Assembly: GCA_003313425.1 (NCBI GenBank)
Contig: NHZP01000013.1
Span: 992,001-1,056,000 of the forward strand
Reading direction: 5' to 3'
Source of the DNA: Pseudopyrenochaeta lycopersici
Lineage: Eukaryota; Ascomycota; Dothideomycetes; Pleosporales; Pseudopyrenochaetaceae
Length of the DNA stretch: 64,000 nucleotides
The notes below the pieces were generated by a model. The model searched no databases and had not been told where the DNA came from. It saw only the letters and a list, made by a program, of their open reading frames with translations. Made by a program: the position numbers and the translations under genes. Shown here in pieces: positions 43,986 to 55,862 of this stretch. Position 1 is the stretch's first letter. Every line of letters starts with the position of its first letter.

Positions 43986-45704
43986 ATGTTCGCGGTCCCC
44001 GGATGGAACGTTTCCGCGCCCATAAAAGCCCAAGTCGAGGCGCCGAAGCCCAAAGATCCGAATAAACTGGGCAAAAAGGCATTGAAGAGGAAGGAGAAGC
44101 AAGAGGTGAAGATCAATACAGAAAACATTGGAGAGTTTTGGGACAAGGTCATTGAAGCAAAAGACTCAAAGTCAGATTTACAACCAGAAGCAGCACAGAA
44201 TGGTGTAGAAGCGACGGGCGAGGGTGCGACAGAGAAGCGAGGGAAGAAGAGGAAGAGAGGCAGAGCTGGAGGCAAGGATAAAAAGGAGGGTGAAGATAGT
44301 AGCTTGAAGGCAGAGAGCAGCATATCAGCGTCGGGACAGGCTGAGGCGGGCGCTCGAGAAACTCCGGCTGAGAAGCCAACCACAGCTCCTGATGGCGAGT
44401 CCAAGCGCGACAAGAAGAAGCGCAAGAAGGAACAAAAGTCTGGCAATCAATCCCAACAGCAGGCCAGCAGAATTGCCGCCCCAGAAGTTTCGAAACCCAT
44501 CACCCTAGAGTCTCTACTCCCTGAGCCGAAAGGTCTCACGCCTTTGCAACGATCCATGCGCAGCAAGCTAGCAAGCGCACGCTTCCGCCACCTGAACGAA
44601 TCACTCTACACGAAACCGTCTGCAGAGTCGCTTGATATATTCAAGGATGACCCGTCAATGTTTGAAGACTACCACCGCGGTTTTGCACAACAAGTTGAGG
44701 TCTGGCCCGAAAATCCCGTAGATGGGTACGTGAAGAGCATCCTAGCAAGAGGGAAAATAAGCACAAAGGATCCCTGGAAAGACAAGAAGCGTCAGGCAAA
44801 GAAGGGCAAGGGAGGCGCCCCAGAAGTAGAACAACCAGAGTCGGCGGTGGTACGCGCGCAAGGCGATGCGAAGCCACTCCCACGAAACATCAAAGGCCAT
44901 TGCACAATCGCAGACTTGGGTTGCGGCACTGCATCGCTTTCTTACCGTCTCCAATCGCAGCTCAAACCCCTGAACCTTACCTTTCACTCTTTCGACCTTT
45001 CCAAGCCATCCGGCCCGTCTGGTCCCCTCGTTACAATAGCAGACATTTCGTCCCTCCCACTCCCCGACAACTCGGTCGATGTAGCCATCTTCTGCCTCGC
45101 GCTCATGGGCACAAATTGGCTTGACTTCATCGACGAAGCATACCGCATCCTGCGCTGGCGCGGCGAACTATGGGTCTCAGAAATCAAGAGCCGATTCGGC
45201 CGCGTCGACAAGAAGAAAGGCAAAGTGCCTATCAATTCAATCGGCTCGCTGAAAAAGAACATGGATAAGAAGCCCCCGAAATCTAAGAAGAACACCTCTT
45301 CCAAACCGGAAGAGGAGGGCCCACAAGACTCGGCCGACGAAGCTGAACTTGCCGTCCAGGTCGACGGCATCGATGCCAAGGAAGGCACAGATGTCACCGC
45401 GTTTGTGGAAGTGCTGCGCAAGCGCGGGTTCGTCCTCGACGCGCTACCGGAGAAACCCAATGATGCTATTGATCTGAGTAACAAAATGTTTGTCAAGATG
45501 CAGTTCGTAAAAGCGGCGCACCCCAGCAAAGGGAAGAATGCGAGGGAGGATCAGAAAGCTGGTGCGGTTGCACGACCAGGCGGGGGTTTGAAGATGGGAA
45601 TCAAGGGGAAGAAGTTCGGTATTATCAAGGACGAGACGGAAGGCGAAGGTGGGGATGAAAAGGAAAAGGGCGTTCTGAAGCCGTGCTTGTATAAGATCAG
45701 ATAG
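43986..45704 (+). CDS. RRP8: 25S rRNA adenine-N(1) methyltransferase RRP8
   Basis: Single exon, 572 residues from the ATG at 43986. The N-terminal half is basic and low complexity (KKRGKKRKRG, KRDKKKRKKEQKSG), as expected for a nucleolar protein. The conserved part begins near residue 190 (RSMRSKLASARFRHLNESLY) and continues through MFEDYHRGFAQQVEVWP to the SAM-binding motif TIADLGCGTASLSYRL (about 307-322). Then come FDLSKPS, VDVAIFCLALMGTNWLDFI and RILRWRGELWVSEIKSRFG, all hallmarks of Rrp8. In yeast it makes m1A645 in 25S rRNA and helps pre-rRNA processing. An acidic/basic insertion (about 420-460) splits the C-terminal part, and KMFVKMQF closes the fold. Confidence 0.95.
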   Translation: MFAVPGWNVSAPIKAQVEAPKPKDPNKLGKKALKRKEKQEVKINTENIGEFWDKVIEAKDSKSDLQPEAAQNGVEATGEGATEKRGKKRKRGRAGGKDKKEGEDSSLKAESSISASGQAEAGARETPAEKPTTAPDGESKRDKKKRKKEQKSGNQSQQQASRIAAPEVSKPITLESLLPEPKGLTPLQRSMRSKLASARFRHLNESLYTKPSAESLDIFKDDPSMFEDYHRGFAQQVEVWPENPVDGYVKSILARGKISTKDPWKDKKRQAKKGKGGAPEVEQPESAVVRAQGDAKPLPRNIKGHCTIADLGCGTASLSYRLQSQLKPLNLTFHSFDLSKPSGPSGPLVTIADISSLPLPDNSVDVAIFCLALMGTNWLDFIDEAYRILRWRGELWVSEIKSRFGRVDKKKGKVPINSIGSLKKNMDKKPPKSKKNTSSKPEEEGPQDSADEAELAVQVDGIDAKEGTDVTAFVEVLRKRGFVLDALPEKPNDAIDLSNKMFVKMQFVKAAHPSKGKNAREDQKAGAVARPGGGLKMGIKGKKFGIIKDETEGEGGDEKEKGVLKPCLYKIR

Positions 45705-46089
45705 GTCATTGTCTACGGCTTTACCCTGAATAATCAGCTATTCGCATGGCGTGCGAAGATATGCTCCGAAGTTGCAACATTGCCATGTTTACATTCGACG
45801 CCGAGATGACTCAGTCTACCGAATCTAAATACCGTTTCACGAATCCTCCCGAAAATGCCTGCCTGTCGCGTTTTGCGCGTGACCATAGAAATACAAATGG
45901 GGGAAAAGTCCAATGTCGTGAGCTCATGAACTCATATCGCGTCATCTAAAAATAGAGATGAAGCTCTGATGTAGAAATTAAAATGAATCAAGTACTTCCA
46001 GGAGCAGTGTTCCCGCTTTCAACCGGGGCCTTTGCGTCGATGACTGTTTGTTGAGTTGAAGAGGACCGGGATGTTTCGTGGTCTCCACT
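45705..46089. other. Intergenic between convergent genes
   Basis: About 385 bp with the 3' ends of RRP8 and DDI1. A 67-codon frame at 45746-45949 has no domain and is not called. Confidence 0.5.
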
Positions 46090-47571
46090 CTAAGGAAAAT
46101 AGAAACCTGCGGCTGTTTGTACGTCGCCTCCGCTCATTTCCAAAAGATGTATCGCCTCTTGTCTTGAGCAGCCCACGATACTGATGAGCTGCTGGATCTT
46201 CTGTTCCTGAGGACTAGCGCTGGGTGATGCAGATGGTGCAGGCGCCTTTGGGGCGGTTGGCTGCGCTGTAGACGCCCCACTGGAGGGACCACTAGATGGA
46301 CCTGCTGCGACAGAATGTTGACCAGCCGCGGTAGCACCCTTTGGTCGCACAGCACCTGATCGTGCGCCAATTTCGGTTCCATCGGGGCCTGCAACAGTCG
46401 GTTCGTTCATTTCGGCCTCTTCGAAGCTTTTTGGGATCTCAGACTCGTGCAGGAAGGGCACCTCGATGCCCTCCAGGCAGAGTGCATTCTTCTCGAGGTC
46501 GATCTTGGCTCTGTAGCGTTTGAGCATGTCCAATCCGAACAGGAGGTCTACATCCTTGCCCTCCATGACGGTGAAGGCGCAGGGCATCACAGCATCGCCG
46601 ATCTTAATCTCAGCGTTGTGCACGCGACCAAGAATCTTCGCTGTGCCAACACCTCGGGCCATACCAGCGTAGCGTACATCCATCAAGCGCATGATGCCGC
46701 ACCTCTCGGCACAATCTGGCGACATGATGGTGGCTTGGGCGCCAGAGTCGACGAAAGCCTTCACAGGTACTCCGTTGACCTCGGTATTGACGTATAACAT
46801 GTGGACACGCACGAATACTGAGCGGAATTAGCAATGTGCTCAAAGGAATTGATGTAGCCGTTCTGCGTTGCTTGTGCAAATGCAGTGTTGCATACGGGGA
46901 TATCGAGTAGTGCATACCTTCGGGGTTCCGCTCGTATGCTTCCTGCAAGTTTTCAACTACGCGGTCCTGGCGGATGAGTTCCTCAATCTTGCGCTGGGCC
47001 TCGACATTGAAAGGGTCCTCGTTGAGCAGGGCGATCTGGTTCTGACGCTCTCGTTCTGCTTCGTCAGCCTGGCGTTGTCTCATAGCAAAAGTCTCTCTCC
47101 AGCGAGTGGGATCGCTCAAAGCAGCGGCTAGTTCAGGGTCGCGCTGACGGAGATCATTTTGCGCCTGGGGATTCATAAGGAGTTGCTGTCGCACACCCTC
47201 CGGGTCCGGCTGGCCTGGCCTGGCGGGAGCTTGGGGCCCATTTGGTCGAGGTGCTGGGTTTCGCCGGATTACGACACCCAGCATCTCACCATCGCTTATT
47301 CCGGCATCCTCTAGTGTCTGTGTCTCGTTGAGCACCGGCTGTCCGTTCAGGTAGAGGCTCTGTGAGGCGGAGGCGAGCGTGGTCTCGGCCTCGATGAAGC
47401 CCTTGAGGTCCTTGACGGTGCTGCCCGGGGGTAGCTCGAGAGTCAGAAGATCATTATCCGACTGCGTGCCAGGCGCGGTAATGGATATGGTGACGCGTGG
47501 CCTGGGGAGAGGGAAGGTTAGCCGTGTGTTTTAGCTGGTGGTACAGCAACGGTTTCGGTGTGAACTCACAT
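46090..47571 (-). CDS. DDI1: Ddi1: ubiquitin-like, retroviral-type aspartyl protease, UBA shuttle protein
   Basis: Three exons, 47571-47570, 47501-46918 and 46817-46090, give 437 residues. The first coding exon is only AT: a 68-bp intron (GTGAGT..CCCCAG) splits the ATG start codon, and the next exon supplies G and then PRVTISITAPGTQ. No other ATG opens the ubiquitin-like domain (about 1-75, LLTLELPPGSTVKDLKGFIE). The second intron (100 bp) restores NPEVFVRVHMLYVNTEVNG. The RVP active site is FVDSGAQATIMS with Asp219, near the yeast position. A Pro/Ala/Ser linker leads to a C-terminal UBA domain (QLISIVGCSRQEAIHLLEMS). Ddi1 carries ubiquitinated proteins to the proteasome and cleaves long ubiquitinated substrates. 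All three domains of the full-length form are present. Confidence 0.93.
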
Positions 47572-48887
47572 GGTGGTGGAAGCGGGCAGACGGCGTCCTT
47601 GCGTAGTATGCAGGCGAGGCTAAAAACAGGCAAGAGAATGTGGTACCGTGTGCTGAGCAGCGTTGAGTGCGAGGAATTGTTGGCTCCGGGGGGATGGCGG
47701 GGTGGTTCTGAGACTGTGGACCGGCGCAGGTTCCTCCCGGAAAGTGGTCGAGTGCGCCCGGTGAAATGCTTAGAGGGAACACGCGAGCCTCGAGCTTTCT
47801 CGTGGAGAAGATGCGAGTGCACACGGGCGCCGCGCGTGTCTGCTAGAAGGCAATGGAAGTGCGTGGGCCCCCTCGTTCAGGCTCCAGTGCAGGTTAATAA
47901 TCAGCGACCTAGGGGGACGGCGGCGACATGTTGGGAGAGAGCAGGCGCAGGGCGGCGAGGCGGTCAGTCTGCGTAATATAGCAGCAAGACCGCTCGACGA
48001 GGTTGGGCCGTAGGCAGCGCGCACACAGGCGGAGGAGTTGAAACGACCTTAGGCACGACTGTTGGCAGTGTAGCCCTGCCGCGAGCAAGGGCCCAGGGCG
48101 GGGCAGGCAGGCCGAGCAGCCTCAGAATCGCCAGCAGGATGTGATACATGGGCCTGCAGTGTCGATACCATGCTCAACTTCAGCCTGAGAGGCCCACCCT
48201 GGTCCTGTCGCCCTCCTTGCAATCATATCCGCCATGGCCAGATCTCCCGCAGAAGGGCCCTCCAGCCTCGAGCATCCACTCCCGTCCAGTAACCAGGGAA
48301 GCGTGTCGTAGTGACAGCATAGTGACGGGGATTGGCGGGAGCACCGCAGCAGGATGCATCCTGCAGGATGGCAATCGTCTGGCCATTACAGCATACGGGT
48401 ACGCCTAGCACCTTCGCGCCGCATCGTTACACCTCAGATGCCATATCATCCTACATGCAATCAAGCCATGGCCAATGTCCCGTTCTCCCGCCAACCGCGC
48501 TGCAGTCGCGACATGGTATCGCATAGCATGCAAGATGGCGCCCGTCGTCCATGTCCTCAATGAAACAACTAGTCTGGGCAACAAACTTTGTCCATTTCCA
48601 TGCGAGGATTCGAACTGGGGGACTTTGAGAGTGCGAACCATGGGAAAAGCAAAAAGTACCCCACTACACTCGCCTGGCCCTATTTCTGCCCTAGCCCAGG
48701 ATCTGCAACGGCAAGCGAAGCGAACCGCGGGGCGTCCCAGTGTCTCGTGAGCTCTTCAGGAACCGCGCAACCATCCCAAACTCACCACTGCACCTCGGGT
48801 TCCCACAGCTCTGCCTTCCCGCTCTCCTACTGTCCTGCCCAATCAATCTCCAAAAGTAACATTGCGAACCCTTCATCGCCAGCCAAG
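47572..48887. other. Divergent intergenic region between DDI1 and the GNAT gene
   Basis: About 1.3 kb, GC-rich in its first half. Frames such as 47497-47976 (plus) and 48588 onward read through without family features. The segment before 48888 is in frame with the GNAT start but has no conserved sequence, so it is treated as leader. Confidence 0.45.
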
Positions 48888-50098
48888 ATGCCGCGGGATC
48901 TGCTAGCCGATAAAGCCACGATGGACGACATGCCTTCACTGTCAAGAGAGCCGGCCACCAGCCCTCCGCCCCATGAGCCGAGTTCAGCATTTCTCTTCAC
49001 TCCGACTACCGTGAAGGAGGCGCGCTTTAAGAAGAGAATGACCAACATCCACCCTTTTGCCCAATTGCTGAACTCGGAGGATTTGGACGACTGCGACTGG
49101 CTCGAACATGCTGCATTCGACTCCATCGAGGCGGCTACCCGTGAAAAGGTAAGCTCGCTCACCATCGTTGGAGACTGCATCTTTTATCATTTTCTCTCTG
49201 AGAGATTCGCCATTGTATCACAACTGGGCGTATCAGGCATCAGCCACTGCGCTTTCTGTCGTCTTTTGTACCTCGCTCGATGCCCCAACAGCTCTACGCT
49301 TATGAACGCCCTGGCTTGGTTTCATTGTCACTCTATGCATCTTCTAAAGCCTGCTCCCTCCCTGGCTTACCTCTTTTGCTGTTTCATCGTTTTGATTGCC
49401 TGATCAACAAGTGTTTTTTGTGTTCCTCGCCCTTTCCTCTTGCGGTTGCATGTGCAACGTGCTCCTTCCGCGCTAGCCCACATTTCGACTCACACCTCAA
49501 TACATGCATTGACCCTCATTCGATCCTTCTACCTCGGCCTAACCATAAACAGATCGAATACCGTCTGAGGACATGTGGAGAACTATGTTCCGGAATATTT
49601 TCCTCCGCCTATCCCACCTCGTCCGGACTATTAGGTGAAATTATCAAGACGCGCACGTTCCACGCAATAGATTCCTCAGACACCGATCGAAAGCGGATCC
49701 TACTAGGCCACATCATTGCTACCAAGTCGAAGTCGCATGTTGTTACGGATGACTCCATGGATTACCCCAAGGACTGGCGAACCAACTACCAGCTCACCCC
49801 TAGCATAGGACACAACGAAGACGGCGAAACAGTCTGTATTCATTCACTGTGTGTACATCCGAACTTTGCCGGCAAGGGACTAGGTCAAGTGCTACTGAAA
49901 AGCTACGTGCAAAGGATCAAAGACTCAGGTGTAGCTAAGAGAATCGCACTCATCTGCAGAGAGCGCTTGGTCAAATTCTATGAGAAGGTAGGCTTCGAAG
50001 AGGTCGGGCCAAGCAAGTGCCAGTATGGCGGAGGAAATTGGGTGGATATGGTGCTGGACTTTGAAGACGACATGGGCCACGATGACCACGATTATTAG
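48888..50098 (+). CDS. GNAT-family N-acetyltransferase (polyamine/arylalkylamine type)
   Basis: Two exons, 48888-49148 and 49553-50098, across an unusually long 404-bp intron (GTAAGC..ACAG) for this window, give 268 residues. The start at 48888 (MPRDLLADKATMDD) follows a CCAAG context. The first exon holds a Pro/Ser-rich N-terminus and HPFAQLLNSEDLDDCDWLEH. The second holds the acetyl-CoA fold: GHIIATKSKS, ETVCIHSLCVHPNFAGKGLG (strand 4 and the pyrophosphate loop GKGLGQ), ALICRERLVKFYEKVGFEEV (motif B with the Tyr general acid) and GGNWVDMVLDF. The order resembles yeast Paa1 and animal serotonin N-acetyltransferase, so amines or polyamines are the likely acceptors. An upstream in-frame extension to 48588 exists but looks non-coding. 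Confidence 0.85.
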
Positions 50099-53000
50099 CC
50101 TCGTACCACAATTCAGTCAAGTTCAGGGGTTCTGACGGCGCAACCTAGGGAGCATGTGATTGATATGCGAGATGTTGCCATGACTATTTATGGAGTCAGC
50201 AAATTCGGCGTTTGGGTCCATGCAGTGACATGCCATATGGCCGGATAGCATGTGATGGGCATCACTGGTCACAGAACAGAGTCAAAATCTGTTCGAGGTA
50301 TGCAATGTGATCTTTCTAGGTTACTTCTAGCGCAATGCGTCAAGCACTCTGGTTTCCTCATTTCTTTATTGTTGCTAGCCAGGATATCCACTTGTTTCAA
50401 TGCATGCAATTATTTATAAGCGCGTGATACTCTCATGCTTTGCTGTTTCATTTGGTGCAGCAAATAGACAATGTCTCCTCCTCCCATGTGCTGGCAAAAT
50501 CGTGCTCAGCATGTGCCTTTACCATCGTCATCATTTCTCTTACAAATCGCAGTCGCCACCCAGTCCTCCCGCGGCCCCAATTATCTGACAACAGAAAAAA
50601 CAACTGCAAGTGTGCAATGATAGATTTGTAGGGGGCAAGTAAGAATGCTATACCTAGCCTGCTTGGCTGAGATCAGGAAGCTCTGAATATCGGAGACACT
50701 ACGGTAAACAAGCGTTAGGAAATCTGTCGCTTGATACGTAATTATTACAATGCCACACAGGAAGTCGGCACGATCTCTTGCTAAGTTCATCACATATTAG
50801 TACCGCATTGGCATATCCCTTTTTCAATTTACTAGGCTCTCTTACAATGTACCCGCGCTTTTGGTACACCATCTCTTTCTAGTTTGACAGACGGAAAAGT
50901 TGTGTCACTCTTGGAACCTCTTGGGACGATAGATGCTTTATCCATAGTGCACGACATAAGAGGCGTTCATAACCTCGTATAGCTTTTTGGACTTCTTGCG
51001 AGTCGTAGTCCAGATCCTACTCATTGAGATGCGCGTCACCGTGTGCCAGAGTCCTCTCGCTTGCAGTGCACAACGATTTGGGGGTACCTATTGATGGCCG
51101 AGACTGGTGTGGCAATCTCGTCCCTAAATTATGATCCCGTCCAGAAATTGCTTCGGACTAGTAATGTTAGTCTATGATGTCTTTGTGGCCTATGGTTCTG
51201 ATGGTCTTCAACGCTGACTTGAATGTGGCTGGTTGCAAGTTTTGGTCATCAATTGAGGGGTTATCAAAAGACTGCAAGTAGTAGAGGAGCGGTTCATTAC
51301 TAGTGAAACGATGGTTCTTAAATAGAAAGAAGCGCCAAATTGCTACAGTGAGCTTGCGTTCAGTCTTTGGGTGACTTTGCAAAGCGGTGGATGGTCAGTC
51401 GTTGAATACGATTACAGACCCGTTATATTTTTCCACTAGGTAGTTGCATATGGCTTGAAGTCCGGATTGGTAGCATGGCCGATGTACCATATTAATCTAA
51501 ATTCCCTCCAAACTCCGTGTGTGCTGGCCAAAGGAGCCACATAACAAGTCGGTATTATCCTCCTAGTGCCTACTAAGGATGAGAGTTTCTTGTTGACTTT
51601 AGAAACCATCTTAGCGATTTGTAGGAGCTAGCTCACGAATAAGATATAAATATATTATCCTCTTTCAATTCAACTACGGCGTCACAGGCATCGGATAGCA
51701 AGTTCCTTCGGCGCTTGGTCCCACGACCGAGAGACGGTATCGGCGATCGTGCGCGCCGCCGTGTCTTCATGCCTCCTTCCACAAGCATCTGTAACTGCTA
51801 TGAAATTGTTACATTGATCTGTTTTGGCGCTTGAAATTAAGCTGTGTAACATCTTTGCGCTCGGTAGTGTCATAGTCGTTGCCAAATACTTCTTACTCAG
51901 TGCAACACAACGGCGGTTGTTGGGGATCAACACCGATGTCGGCAACACCACAGCATCATGTTGTCGGAGCTTCTGTAACGAGACCGAGGGAACACATTTT
52001 TGCGTAGATTTGCATGTTGATAGGCTACCAGTATGTCACGGTCCTCCCTCATGCTGCACAGAGCCTGTCAACTCAGGCCCCTCCAGATTCGATACCGTAA
52101 TCATCCCAAAATAGGAAAAAATGTGGTCCTAGGCAATTCACAATGATTGTATTGGGGTACAAAGATTTTAAAGATCTTTCAGTGAACAGCCAGGTCATCG
52201 GGCAACACTAAGCGTACACACTTTTCAAAGCATCTTCGGCGCCACTTAAAACGTGTAAATCCTATCGGAGGCTCCTTTAACCACGCACAGTGGTGCTGTG
52301 AACCCCACTACACCATCATTCTGCTAGGTCATCAAGTCACTGCTTCTGTGTTCGCTTCCACATTTTTCTTCACAGCCATGCGTTGCATTGACGAGGCACG
52401 TCTAGCAACGAAAGCTGACAGCGTACCGCTCGGAAGAACAAGATCATATCTATGGAGCTTAATTTCAGAACGTAGACTTAAAGTCTCTCGTTGTTATTCC
52501 CTCGTCTTGTATGCTGGTCCCAAACCAACAATATCAATAAGCTTGAAAGCGATCAAACTGGCGGCGGCTGAACACATGTACTGCATACAATAAATAATTA
52601 CGAGCAATAGTATCCCATTGTGACTGAAGATTGCCTTCACAGTCCGTACTGAGGCCAATGATCGTATAGAAAACTTTGCACCAGATGAACGCAACAGTAA
52701 TAGGTACATCAAGCCTCGAACGAGAGCATAGTCCACACTCGCTCCCCTCATCCAAAAGTCAAGGTTGATCATCAAGCGCTTGAATGTCCGGTCAGAAGGC
52801 TGGGTTGCAGAGCCGGCATAAATGACCCAAGTTCTTTATCGCATTGGCGAAATGGAGGAACCAAAATGCTGACTCTCGAAAGCATGAGGTTGAAACCTCC
52901 AGAAAATCAGTCGATAGTGTGAGCCGATGAAAAGGATTTCAGGAAGAAAAACGCTGGAGTCGCCAAGACAAGAAAAACGATAGCCCTTGCTCATGGTGAG

Positions 53001-54379
53001 ATTCGGGAATCCCGTTTTGGAGAACCCATTCTATGGCAAAAGTTAAAAATTCAACTCTAGTATAATCACCTGTGATAAGTGCTGAGAATAAGGAAGCTCG
53101 TCCCTTGGTTAACTATTGCTCCATGTAGATAAAGACTGGGAAGTACAAGAATCAGCCCGCGAAGCCGTAGAGCATTCCTTGTGTCCCTAACAGTTGCAAA
53201 ACCGTTTGTACACATGAATCCCTAGTTAGAATAATTAGCACAGTGATAAAACAGATAATTCTTCATGATCTGTGGTACGGACAAAAGCGCGGAAGTATGC
53301 TCTGCTTAGCGGATGCAGAGAAGTGCATGATGTCTTTCGACATCGAAGTCAAATCTTCAACATATCCTCCCAAAAACCATGTACTTACCACTAATGTGGT
53401 TCTGTTTACAGCGAGGCTAGATTCATTGCTGGAAGGTTAGTGTTGAAATCATTATTATTGGATGATGCTGAAGTTAAAGAGAAAGCCTGCGATGCATGTT
53501 AGATTAATGTCTGGAATTTTTGAAAGGGGAAGAAAGTATATACACTAGACGAGAGCCCTGAGGACGGAAAAGAGCTTAATAATAGCTATGCAGCTTAACT
53601 ACCGTCTGATGAAGGAAGATGCTGCGCAATTGTATGGGGCAGAAGAACCTGACGGTCACTTGCAGTTCTTGACTCGGATTCCTCTGTAATCACTGTTTAG
53701 AATGCGTCCAGGAATGCGAAAAGAAGAAAGGTTAGAGATTTTTGCACAGGAGATGACACATGCGAAGCCGTTATCGGAATTTTCATAAAAGGGAGAAAAG
53801 CGGTTGGTGTTTTGATCTGAAGCCGAGTCAGTGCGTCGCCCATGTGGCACGCAACTGCCGTTAAATGTACTTCTAATCTACCCTTAGTACTGAATATCCC
53901 TTTTATTATATCAATATGTAGATAATATGAGACATCTACGGCCGCTATTTCATTAGTTTTCTGGTTGAGAGAATGCTAACTCTTTTTTTTTAGCATTAGG
54001 CTACATTACACAGCATTAAGTAAAAGGCTCATGTCATGTTACAGCTTGCTTAGCTCTTCTTCTTTATAACTATTTGCTATACCAACACTAGATAATAAGC
54101 TATGGATTTTGTATATAAGGCATACAAATTGATTGGTAGTTAGCGAATTTTTGGGGTAATTATTAAACTTGAGTCGTGAATACGCAACATTCCACATTGG
54201 TTTTGAACTCTTAATCTGTCGCTATCATAACCAAAAGCAAAGAGCGTCCTGTAACTCCGACAGCAACTTCCGCTGAAATAGAATTCATTGATTTCATGGC
54301 CATTAAAGAGACTTATTAGCATCTACTACTACCCAGATACATTGTGGACAGAGAGCATTCCTTGCAAGAATCGCCCCTC
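50099..54379. other. 4.3-kb AT-rich gene-poor stretch
   Basis: No frame longer than about 96 codons and no recognisable domain. Sequence is AT-rich, especially 53850-54200, with many stop codons in all frames. Two overlapping minus-strand frames at 52494-52775 and 52534-52755 have hydrophobic or structured-looking segments and could be the remains of a coding sequence, but the evidence is too thin to call. It may be a decayed, mutation-riddled element or simply a long intergenic gap. Confidence 0.5.
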
Positions 54380-55862
54380 TTAAGCAACAAATTCAAACGC
54401 ATACGCGGTTTCAATCGTATCGGGTGTTACCCAGAAGGTTACCTAGATTTTGGTTGAGTATAATTCATAGGATTTCATAGATGTAATGGAATACATACAG
54501 CGTTGTTGGTGTAGCTGTGCTGAACAATACCTAAGTCTGTCACAGTTGTGACGGGCTGGTATTGACCAGTCCAGTTAAAGCGCCTCGTGCGAATCTTGAC
54601 AGTTCCAGAGTTAGGAAGCCCAACACTGCTGAGACCCGTGATGGTGATATCATAAGTATTTGTGTTGCGCCTATTGCCTGCAAGTATTTTGACGGAACCG
54701 ACTCCGGTACCTTTTGTGGCGAAGACATCAAAGAGGTTATCTGCGGAACCAGAGGTCGCTACTCGAGTGCCAGTCATTGTAGCATAGTATTTGTATGCTT
54801 GGAAGTCACCGTTGGGGAAGTATGTCTGACCATTTTTGCCCAAAGTGTTGGCCATGTAATCGTGAAGGTCGCTCGCAGATGCCCAATTGGCACGGAGGCC
54901 ACGAATGTTGGTGCGTTCAAAACGTGCCATATACCAAACACTCGTTGCAGCACTCTGCTCGCTTGGTGTGCCGTACTCATTGATATCGATCGGCCTGGCT
55001 GGGGTGCCGTATTGGGTGCGGAAGTTGTTGAACGTGACCAAGTCCAGTTGGGGATCTGCTCCAGGGGAAAGGCTGTGCCAGGAGTAGATGTCGGGGATGG
55101 TATTCTGCTGGCTGATTCTGGCAAACCATTGCGTCCAATACGTGTTGGTAGCTGAAGGAGATGCGGCAAGAGAAGGGCCACTAACTCTCATGCCAGGCAG
55201 TCGAGCGCTACTGGATGTTAGCATAAGGCCAAAACAAGACTGGCATTTCACTGGTCCTACCGGAACTTGTTGTGTGCGCGAACGTAGTAATCCAGGTACT
55301 GGCTGTACGGGCGGTTCCAGAAACTGGAACCGTCTGGTTCATTCCAGATATCAAGTATCACGCCGCTGGCTACTCCGTCGTTCTGCATATCCGAGATAAG
55401 ACGGTCCGTGAACCGTTCAAACAAGGTCCAGTTTCCATTGTCGCCAGGATAAGGCAGACCATTCGCATCCAGACCATCAGCGCCCCAGAGGTCGTGGACC
55501 AGGATGATGAATTCTGCACCGAACTTGCGGCTTGTCCGGTAGTTGGATAAAGTTGAGTGCCAACGGCCAGTATACTCTTGTTCGCCGTAGGCCCAACCGC
55601 GGTTTGGAGCACCCAGCTGCGCACCACCTGCACGGCAGGCCTTGAAGCCAAAGTCCTGGTAGAACGAGTCGGGAATGGCAGTAGAGATGGAAGTGCCATT
55701 GTCTGGAATGCCGTAAATAAACCCAGATGCCAGTTGTGAAGGCGTTCCAGAAGGAGCAGCGAGGGAGACTGTGGCAGTTCCGACAGCGCGGCGTGCAAGG
55801 GTGGCTGCATTAGCCGACAGCAGGAACAAAGCCACTGCGGCAAGGCTTGATGAGTTCTTCAT
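54380..55862 (-). CDS. Secreted glycoside hydrolase, GH39-like (clan GH-A)
   Basis: Three exons, 55862-55261, 55207-54499 and 54442-54380, across introns of 53 and 56 bp, give 457 residues. The signal peptide is MKNSSSLAAVALFLLSANA. The acid/base Glu is in LDIWNEPDGSSFW (Glu175) and the probable nucleophile in IDINEYGTPSEQ (Glu278), the NEP and E spacing of clan A (beta/alpha)8 enzymes. A C-terminal beta-sandwich follows (VKILAGNRRNTNTYDITITG), and the tiny third exon adds VTFWVTPDTIETAYAFEFVA. The sequence style is that of the fungal GH39-like group, whose substrates (xylosidic or related side chains) are poorly known. It shares a 647-bp promoter with a sugar transporter and lies next to a GH31 gene, so plant-wall sugar use is the likely context. 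Confidence 0.87.

Noticed and set aside
47497..47976. 159-codon plus-strand frame over the DDI1 start region
   Set aside because: It overlaps the DDI1 5' end in antisense, is Arg/Trp-rich and shows no domain.
48600..48625. tRNA T-loop-like GGATTCGAAC sequence
   Set aside because: The flanking bases do not pair to form a T stem, and no acceptor or anticodon arm surrounds it.
52494..52775. Hydrophobic 93-codon minus-strand frame in the gene-poor region
   Set aside because: Too short, no recognisable family and no splice partners found; kept only as a possible decayed fragment.
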